DNA of 10,344 bases from Burkholderiales bacterium (GTDB taxonomy: Bacteria > Pseudomonadota > Gammaproteobacteria > Burkholderiales > Burkholderiaceae_C): contig CANFNE010000066.1 in the NCBI GenBank assembly GCA_947448105.1, forward strand, positions 1-10,344, in the 5' to 3' direction. Shown here piece by piece: positions 6,008-10,344 of the stretch (position 1 is its first letter; every line of letters starts with the position of its first letter). The translations under genes were made by a program, and so were the position numbers. Under the pieces are notes generated by a model. That model had not been told where the DNA came from, searched no databases, and saw only the letters and a program-made list of their open reading frames with translations.

Positions 6008-6808
6008 CTAAGGCCTTGCGTAGACAAATGGCATTTGGTAAATCCATACCATTTTGCCATCGCTTGCCTTATAGCTGTTCTTTGGCAACAGTTGCACGGC
6101 TTCAAAATCCAGGCTCACCATCCAGGCGCCAGGACGCAGCTCTTGCGCGGCTTTGGCCACGGCCTTGGGCATGCTCTCCGGGCGCTGGAACAAATACACC
6201 ATCTGGTAGCCCGACCAGTCCGCCAGCCAGATGTCGCCGCGGCTGATGCGCGCCCAGGGCAGGCGCAGCGCGCACAGCCAGCGCAGCGTGGCGCTCCATT
6301 CGATGCCATACAACTGCGCCTTGGGGTAGGCCCGGCGCAGGGCCTGCAAGCCGTGGCCCAGGCCGCAACCGGCGTCGAGCACGCGGGCGCCCGCAGGCAG
6401 GGGCGCAAAGCCGGGCAGCGCATGCAAGGCCTTGGCCGGGGTGGGAAACAGGGGCGCGTCGGCCCAGGTATTGACCGGGTAGACCAGCAGCATCACCACC
6501 AGCGGCAGCAGCCAGACCCAGGCCGGCATGTCGCCCAGGCCCAGCATGGGCAAACTCAGGGCGAAGGACACCGGAAAACCGGCCGCCACCACCGCCTTGC
6601 GCCACCAGGAGTCGCCCCACAGGCTCAAAAGTACACCCAGCAAGGCCGCAATCACCAGGGCCGCTCCCATGGGCCAGTCGCGCAGCAGCAAGAGCCGAAA
6701 CGCGGCCCAGCTCACGCCCCAGCTCAGAAGTGCGGGCAGCGGCCAGGGCGGAGCGGCACGCCAGCGGCTGCGCGGGGCAGGGTCAGCGTCGTTAGCGGGG
6801 TCGGCCAT
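6008..6808 (-). CDS. Class I SAM-dependent methyltransferase with N-terminal membrane segments
   Basis: The 266-residue protein has two parts. Residues about 23-112 hold three or four hydrophobic helices (roughly 23-43, 48-65, 70-92 and 95-112). The C-terminal part is a class I methyltransferase domain with SAM motif I VLDAGCGLG (143-151) and acidic Glu170 in YGIEWS after the second strand. GDIWLADW (191-198) follows at the motif III position. The substrate is not recognisable, and members of this uncharacterised group are simply called class I SAM-dependent methyltransferases. The helices suggest inner-membrane anchoring with the catalytic domain in the cytoplasm (inference). ATG 6808 lies 5 bases after the parB stop, and the gene ends 1 base before the HD-GYP-like ATG, so it appears to be part of the par transcription unit. 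Confidence 0.8.
   Translation of the reverse strand: MADPANDADPAPRSRWRAAPPWPLPALLSWGVSWAAFRLLLLRDWPMGAALVIAALLGVLLSLWGDSWWRKAVVAAGFPVSFALSLPMLGLGDMPAWVWLLPLVVMLLVYPVNTWADAPLFPTPAKALHALPGFAPLPAGARVLDAGCGLGHGLQALRRAYPKAQLYGIEWSATLRWLCALRLPWARISRGDIWLADWSGYQMVYLFQRPESMPKAVAKAAQELRPGAWMVSLDFEAVQLLPKNSYKASDGKMVWIYQMPFVYARP
6014..6017 (-). promoter_or_regulatory. Shine-Dalgarno AAGG deciding the HD-GYP-like start
   Basis: On the minus strand AAGG precedes ATG 6006 by seven bases and lies within the last codons of the methyltransferase. Together with the TAG-C-ATG junction it favours the short N-terminus. Confidence 0.6.
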
Positions 6809-6813
6809 ACGAA

Positions 6814-7767
6814 CTAGCGGTTGCCGTTGGGCGCAAGGCGCTCGATCAGGCCGTTGAGCGCGTCAAGCGAGCCAAACTGGATCACCACTTCGCCCATTTC
6901 CTCAATGCGTCCGGCGCGTTTGATTCTTTTCTTGATAAGCACTTCCACCTGCGCCTGCAGCAGGTCGGACAGCTCTTCTTCCACACGCTTGAGGTCGCGG
7001 GACTTCTCTTTTTTGGGCTTGGAGGCCACCAGCGAAAACTCGGCGGAGAGCTTTTTAACCAGACTCTCCGACTCACGCACCGACAGCTTTTTGTTGGCAA
7101 TCTGGTTGGCGGCTGTGATTTGCGTGGCCCGGTCCAGCGAGAGCAGGGCACGGGCGTGGCCCATATCGATGTCGCCCGCCATCAGCATGGACTGCACCGG
7201 GTCCGCCAGATTGAGCAAGCGCATCAGGTTGCTGGCGGCGCTGCGCGAGCGACCCACGGCCTGGGCGGCAAGCTCATGCGTCAGGCCAAATTCTTTGATC
7301 AGGCGCTGCAGGCCCTGGGCTTCTTCGAGCGGATTGAGGTCTTCGCGCTGCATGTTCTCGATCAGGGCCATGGCCGCAGCAGCCTCGTCGGCCACGTTGC
7401 GCACCAGCACAGGCACCCGGTCTAGGCCGGCGAGCTTGGCGGCGCGAAAGCGCCGCTCGCCCGCAATGATCTCGTACACCGGGCGGCTTGAGCCCTCGGG
7501 GCGGTGCGCCTTGGCGCGCTCGGCGTCCAACTGGCGCACCAAAATCGGCTGCATGATGCCCTGGGCCTTGATGCTCTCGGCCAGCTCGTAAAGCGCGCCT
7601 TCGTCCATGTGGGTGCGCGGCTGGTAGATGCCAGGCACCAGGTCGGTCAGCAACAGGGTGGTGGGCAGGCTGGCGTCCACCGGGGTGTCGGGCGCCGCGT
7701 CTTGCACTTTGGGCCCGAGCAGGGCTTCCAAGCCCATGCCGAGTCCTTTGGGTTTTTTACTGGCCAT
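6814..7767 (-). CDS. parB: ParB chromosome-partitioning protein (Spo0J family, parS-binding CTPase)
   Basis: The 317-residue protein is a chromosomal ParB. The N-terminus (KKPKGLGMGLEALLG, 4-18) is the ParA-contacting segment type. The ParB/Srx CTP-binding domain follows, with QPR (49-51) and GERRFRA (103-109). ENMQREDLNPLEEA (137-150) leads to the parS-recognising helix-turn-helix near 163-185 (LTHELAAQAVGRSRSAASN). A charged linker (250-262) precedes the C-terminal dimerisation domain (about 268-312). ParB loads at parS, spreads as a CTP-dependent clamp, recruits SMC and stimulates ParA. ATG 7767 is fixed by a full AAGGAGG site and by the MASKKPKG start. The gene overlaps the end of the hydrolase gene by 11 bases, so it is probably translated by coupling with parA and the hydrolase. 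Confidence 0.97.
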   Translation of the reverse strand: MASKKPKGLGMGLEALLGPKVQDAAPDTPVDASLPTTLLLTDLVPGIYQPRTHMDEGALYELAESIKAQGIMQPILVRQLDAERAKAHRPEGSSRPVYEIIAGERRFRAAKLAGLDRVPVLVRNVADEAAAAMALIENMQREDLNPLEEAQGLQRLIKEFGLTHELAAQAVGRSRSAASNLMRLLNLADPVQSMLMAGDIDMGHARALLSLDRATQITAANQIANKKLSVRESESLVKKLSAEFSLVASKPKKEKSRDLKRVEEELSDLLQAQVEVLIKKRIKRAGRIEEMGEVVIQFGSLDALNGLIERLAPNGNR

Positions 7768-8320
7768 GGTCGGCCTCCTTGTGGGTGAGTAGTGTGTGAA
7801 GCAAGGCCTGGCCTGCGGGCCAGTCGCCAAGCTGGGATTCGGCGTTGATGTGGCCGGCGTTGCCGCAGTCATGCCACTGCGCGCCCCAGGCGTGGGCAAA
7901 GGCTTGCGCGCGCTCCAGGCTGCAGTAGGGATCGTTGTGGCTGCCCGCCAGCACGCTGGCAAAAGGCAGGCGTTGCAGCACCACCGGCGCCCAGCTGTGC
8001 AGCACGCCGCGCAATTCTTCGCGCTCGGCGTCACCCGGGGCCACCAACAGCGCGCCGTGGACCAAGTGCGTATTGCGCGAGCACTCCGCCCAGGCCGCCA
8101 CCAGCAGGCAACCCAGGCTGTGGGCCACCAGCACGACAGGCGCACTTTGCGCCAGCACCACTTCTTCGAGCCGGGTAATCCAGTCGCCGCGCAGGGGCTG
8201 CATCCAGTCGTGCTGCTCTACGCGCAGGTAGCCGTGGCGGGCTTCCCAGCGGCTTTGCCAGTGGTCGGGGCCCGAGTTTTGCCAACCGGGCAAAAGCAGC
8301 ACCTTGGAGTTTGCGGTCAT
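7757..8320 (-). CDS. RBBP9/YdeN-type alpha/beta serine hydrolase
   Basis: The 187-residue protein fits the RBBP9/YdeN (Ser_hydrolase, PF06821) family in length and motifs. It opens with a beta strand and oxyanion-hole region, VLLLPGWQNSGPDHWQ (residues 7-22), characteristic of the family. The nucleophile elbow is VAHSLG (Ser68, with Ala in place of the first Gly of GxSxG). The acid is Asp130 in SHNDPYCS and the base His157 in GNAGHIN, so the Ser-Asp-His triad looks complete. The natural substrate of bacterial members is mostly unknown. No signal peptide or membrane helix is evident, so it is probably cytoplasmic. It is wedged between parA (5-base gap) and parB (11-base overlap), so it shares their expression; whether it has a role in segregation is unknown. 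Confidence 0.88.
   Translation of the reverse strand: MTANSKVLLLPGWQNSGPDHWQSRWEARHGYLRVEQHDWMQPLRGDWITRLEEVVLAQSAPVVLVAHSLGCLLVAAWAECSRNTHLVHGALLVAPGDAEREELRGVLHSWAPVVLQRLPFASVLAGSHNDPYCSLERAQAFAHAWGAQWHDCGNAGHINAESQLGDWPAGQALLHTLLTHKEADHGQ
7774..7780 (-). promoter_or_regulatory. Perfect Shine-Dalgarno AAGGAGG for parB
   Basis: The minus strand carries AAGGAGG six bases before ATG 7767, inside the hydrolase coding region. It is the strongest ribosome site in the window and fixes the parB start. Confidence 0.85.
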
Positions 8321-8325
8321 GGCGC

Positions 8326-9114
8326 TTAAGCCATCTTGGGCAGGCGGCGCAGCATTTCCTGGGCAAAGGCGACAAAGGCCTGCGCGCCCTTGGAGGCCGG
8401 GTCAAATGCCACACCGGGCAGGCCATAGCTGGGTGCTTCGGCCAGGCGCACATTGCGCGGAATAACGGTGTCAAACACCTTGTCGCCAAAGTGGGCGGTA
8501 AGCTGTTCGCTCACCTGCTGCTGTAAAGTAATGCGCGGGTCAAACATCACGCGCAACAGGCCGATGATGCGCAGGTCGTCGTTGAGGTTGGCCTTGACTT
8601 GCTTGATGGTGTTGACCAGGTCGGTCAGGCCTTCCAGGGCAAAGTATTCGCACTGCATGGGCACAACCACGCCGTCGGCGCAGCACAGGCCGTTGAGCGT
8701 CAGCATGGACAGCGAAGGCGGGCAGTCGATCAGCACAAAGTCGTAGTCTTTGTCAACCTCGGCCAAGGCGGTTTTGAGGCGGCGCTCGCGGCGCTCCAAC
8801 TCCACCATTTCCACCTCGGCCCCGGCGAGTTCGCGGTTGGCGCCCAGGATGTCGTAGCTGCAGCCGGCCGCCACCAGCTTGTCGCTGCGGGTGCGCGCCT
8901 CGGCGATGCTGGCGGACTCGAGCAAGACGTCATACACACTAAGCGCCAGGCTGCGCTTGTCCACGCCCGAGCCCATGGTGGCGTTGCCCTGGGGGTCCAG
9001 GTCAATCATCAGCACGCGCTGGCCCAGCTGCGCCAGGCCAGCCGCCAGGTTGACGGTGGTGGTGGTTTTGCCAACGCCACCTTTTTGGTTGGCAATGCAG
9101 AATATTTTGGCCAT
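8326..9114 (-). CDS. parA: ParA chromosome-partitioning ATPase (Soj family)
   Basis: The 262-residue protein is a short ParA/Soj without the N-terminal DNA-binding extension of plasmid type Ia ParA. The deviant Walker A motif is KGGVGKTT (11-18), with signature Lys11 and catalytic-site Lys16. Walker A' is DLDPQGN (38-44), and Walker B is VLIDCPPSL with Asp130. The IPRNVRLAEAPSYG segment near the C-terminus is typical of chromosomal Soj and includes DNA-binding basic residues. In the family it forms ATP-dependent dimers on the nucleoid and pulls ParB-parS complexes apart. ATG 9114 gives the canonical MAKIFCIANQKGG start. No clear Shine-Dalgarno precedes it, in contrast to parB. It is the first gene of the par block, and a parS site and terminator-like hairpin lie just upstream. 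Confidence 0.97.
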   Translation of the reverse strand: MAKIFCIANQKGGVGKTTTTVNLAAGLAQLGQRVLMIDLDPQGNATMGSGVDKRSLALSVYDVLLESASIAEARTRSDKLVAAGCSYDILGANRELAGAEVEMVELERRERRLKTALAEVDKDYDFVLIDCPPSLSMLTLNGLCCADGVVVPMQCEYFALEGLTDLVNTIKQVKANLNDDLRIIGLLRVMFDPRITLQQQVSEQLTAHFGDKVFDTVIPRNVRLAEAPSYGLPGVAFDPASKGAQAFVAFAQEMLRRLPKMA

Positions 9115-9129
9115 GGGTCAGGAACGCAG

Positions 9130-9158
9130 AAAAAGAAAAGGGGCCGCAGGCGCTGCGG
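9130..9158 (-). terminator. Hairpin plus T-rich tract upstream of parA (terminator or attenuator)
   Basis: On the minus strand, CCGCAG-CGC-CTGCGG (9158-9144; 6-bp stem, 3-base loop) is followed by CCCC and then TTTTCTTTTT (9139-9130). It resembles a Rho-independent terminator 28 bases past the lysE stop, although four C bases separate stem and T-tract. Only 15 bases remain before parA ATG, too few for a promoter. It may therefore act as a leaky terminator or leader attenuator (inference). Confidence 0.5.
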
Positions 9159-9172
9159 TTTCACGTGGAACA
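9157..9172. promoter_or_regulatory. parS: parS centromere site upstream of parA
   Basis: GGTTTCACGTGGAACA matches the bacterial parS consensus TGTTYCACGTGRAACA at 15 of 16 positions; only the first base differs. It lies between lysE and parA and shares two bases with the hairpin arm. The ParB gene is about 1.4 kb away. ParB bound here would nucleate the partition complex and could also affect parA transcription. Confidence 0.88.
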
Positions 9173-9185
9173 AGGGGCTTGTGCA

Positions 9186-9800
9186 TCATTGCGCCGCCAC
9201 CAGCTTGAGGCCAAAGCCAATCAAAAACACACCGGCCACTTTTTCCAGCACCCGGCCAATCACCGGGTTGGCGCGCACGCGCTCAGCAAAAAAGTGGGTC
9301 AGCAGCGTGGCACCCAGGCCGTAGGCAAAAGTCAGCGCCGCGATGGTAGCCGCCATAAAGCCGTAGGTCACCAAGCCTTGCTGGCGCACCGGATCGACAA
9401 ACAGCGGGAAAAACGCCATATAAAACAAAATCGCCTTGGGGTTGAGCAAGGTGATCAGCATGGCCTGGCGCAGGTACTGGCGCGGGCGGATGTCAATAGG
9501 CAAAGGTGCGCCAGGTTTGGAGGCAAGCATGGTGCCGCCCAGCCAGGCCAAATAGCCTGCGCCCACCCATTGCACCAATTGAAATGCCGCTGGATACGCA
9601 GCGAGCAGCGCCGCCACACCCGCCACCGCCAGCCACATCAGCACCTGGTCACCCAAAATCACGCCCGCCGTAGCAGCCAAGCCGCCGCGCACGCCGCCTT
9701 TGCTGGTGGACAGCACCAACGCCAAATTGCCCGGACCGGGAATCAGCAAAAACACCAGAATGGTGACAACAAAGGTACCGTAATCGCTGACGCCAAGCAT
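9186..9800 (-). CDS. LysE/RhtB-family amino acid exporter
   Basis: The 204-residue protein has the length and pattern of the LysE/RhtB family of inner-membrane exporters. Six hydrophobic segments are visible (about 6-27, 40-68, 72-91, 113-135, 146-168 and 186-201). The family hallmark PGPGN sits at residues 21-25 in the first helix, and the second hallmark LLNPKAILFYMAFFP spans 118-132. Family members export amino acids such as lysine, homoserine, threonine or leucine by proton motive force; the substrate cannot be assigned here. ATG 9800 has AGGA five bases upstream. The gene sits 94 bases after rsmG and 71 bases before parA on the same strand. The rsmG-lysE gap contains only a short near-palindrome (CCGCC-A-GGCGG, 9855-9865) and no convincing promoter. 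Confidence 0.92.
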   Translation of the reverse strand: MLGVSDYGTFVVTILVFLLIPGPGNLALVLSTSKGGVRGGLAATAGVILGDQVLMWLAVAGVAALLAAYPAAFQLVQWVGAGYLAWLGGTMLASKPGAPLPIDIRPRQYLRQAMLITLLNPKAILFYMAFFPLFVDPVRQQGLVTYGFMAATIAALTFAYGLGATLLTHFFAERVRANPVIGRVLEKVAGVFLIGFGLKLVAAQ

Positions 9801-9894
9801 GAAAGTCCTAAGGGGTGGGGCGCCGAGTTTACGTTAGCCCCATTCGCAAGACTTCCGCCAGGCGGGGAGCACCCGGTTTTGCGGGCAAAGCGCC

Positions 9895-10344
9895 TCAGGC
9901 GCGACGCATCCAGACCAGGCAGCGCTCGGCGTCCAGGCCAGGCACCTGCAGCGGTTCCACGTGAAACACCTGCACTGCGGGGTCTAGCGCCAGCAACTCA
10001 GCCTGCGGATGCTTGCCCTTCATAGCCATCCACACGCCCCGCGGCGCCAAGGCGCTCACCGACCATTGGGTGAAGTCGGCAAGCGAGGCAAAGGCGCGCG
10101 AACACACCACGTCATAAGGCTCGCTCAAACTTTCCACGCGGGCGTGGATGCCACGCAGATGGGGTAGTTTTAAGCTGACGGCCGCTTGCTGCACAAAGGC
10201 GGCTTTCTTGGCCACCGTGTCCACGCAGTGCACCGTCATCGTCGGGCAGCAAATCGCCAGCACCACACCGGGCAGGCCGGCGCCAGCGCCCACATCGAGC
10301 ACGCGCACCGACTCATCGCGCCCCAGCGCTGCGAGCTGCGTGCG
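9895..10344 (-). CDS. rsmG: RsmG (GidB) 16S rRNA G527 N7-methyltransferase, C-terminal part
   Basis: The gene runs off the right edge; the frame stays open to base 10344, giving 149 residues of a protein usually a little over 200 long. The SAM-binding motif I is clear (VRVLDVGAGAGLPG), followed by the second-strand region HCVDTVAKKAAFV. The family signature SRAFASL and the MKGK segment come later, and the protein ends VWMRRA. RsmG methylates N7 of G527 in 16S rRNA; loss gives low-level streptomycin resistance in several bacteria. The visible GTG at 10308 falls inside motif I, so it is not the true start. It lies upstream of lysE and parA on the same strand, the classic near-origin arrangement. 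Its 3' half contains a parS site encoding FHVEP. Confidence 0.95.
   Translation of the reverse strand, partial: RTQLAALGRDESVRVLDVGAGAGLPGVVLAICCPTMTVHCVDTVAKKAAFVQQAAVSLKLPHLRGIHARVESLSEPYDVVCSRAFASLADFTQWSVSALAPRGVWMAMKGKHPQAELLALDPAVQVFHVEPLQVPGLDAERCLVWMRRA
9953..9968. promoter_or_regulatory. parS: Second parS site, inside rsmG
   Basis: GGTTCCACGTGAAACA matches TGTTYCACGTGRAACA at 15 of 16 positions (first base differs). On the coding strand it spells codons for FHVEP in RsmG. It is 796 bases from the other parS and carries the opposite orientation of the asymmetric core (TTCCACGTGAAA versus TTTCACGTGGAA). Confidence 0.87.

Noticed and set aside
6007..6105. Longer N-terminus for the HD-GYP-like protein (ATG at 6105)
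   Set aside because: It would overlap the methyltransferase by about 98 bases; ATG 6006 has a ribosome site and the TAG-C-ATG junction typical of coupled genes.
5263..6246. A 327-codon plus-strand open frame opposite the HD-GYP-like and methyltransferase genes
   Set aside because: It crosses two well-supported minus-strand genes and has low-complexity Gly/His/Gln/Arg composition without motifs.
7768..8145. Longer N-terminus for ParB reaching 8145
   Set aside because: The extension is the off-frame reading of the hydrolase gene; the AAGGAGG site and the MASKKPKG start fix ATG 7767.
9855..9865. CCGCC-A-GGCGG near-palindrome between rsmG and lysE as an operator
   Set aside because: A single short GC palindrome is expected by chance in such GC-rich DNA; no paired half-sites or promoter boxes were found around it.
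9165..10025. A 286-codon plus-strand open frame opposite lysE and rsmG
   Set aside because: It is rich in His, Gln and Arg, matches no family, and spans the 3' end of rsmG and all of lysE; a shadow.

Overview
This window is GC-rich chromosomal DNA from a betaproteobacterium. It is most likely from Burkholderiales, probably Comamonadaceae (Rhodoferax/Acidovorax/Polaromonas type). The assignment rests on protein character, codon use and the rsmG-lysE-parA-...-parB layout, not on a database search. It is densely packed, with no gene-free stretch over about 105 bases. I saw no insertion sequence, CRISPR array, tRNA or rRNA.

Left part, plus strand (2-4493). The window opens in the C-terminal end of a dipeptide/oligopeptide ABC transporter ATPase (DppF/OppF type). 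It is followed by a YtcJ-type metal-dependent amidohydrolase, a COG0523/CobW-type G3E GTPase overlapping its end, a homocysteine S-methyltransferase overlapping the GTPase, and a hotdog-fold acyl-CoA thioesterase of the MenI/EntH type. The first four are close enough to be one transcription unit. A plausible reading is peptide or amide uptake followed by hydrolysis, with a metallochaperone GTPase beside two metal-dependent enzymes.

A 79-base convergent interval (4494-4572) with two small hairpins separates this from the minus-strand half.

Right part, minus strand (4573-10344). In transcription order it holds the 3' part of rsmG, a LysE/RhtB exporter, parA, an RBBP9/YdeN-type serine hydrolase, parB, a membrane-anchored SAM methyltransferase, an HD-GYP-like protein with a broken HD dyad, and a PduO-type cob(I)alamin adenosyltransferase. 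From parA to the HD-GYP-like gene, neighbours are 1-5 bases apart or overlap by 11, so five genes appear translationally linked. The rsmG-parA-parB neighbourhood usually lies near the chromosomal replication origin.

Two near-consensus parS centromere sites (15 of 16 bases each) flank this region. One lies just upstream of parA and abuts a terminator-like hairpin with a T-tract; the other lies inside the rsmG coding sequence. The most interesting points are the parS/hairpin leader of parA, the hydrolase wedged between parA and parB, the degenerate HD-GYP protein in the same operon, and the overlapping amidohydrolase/GTPase pair.
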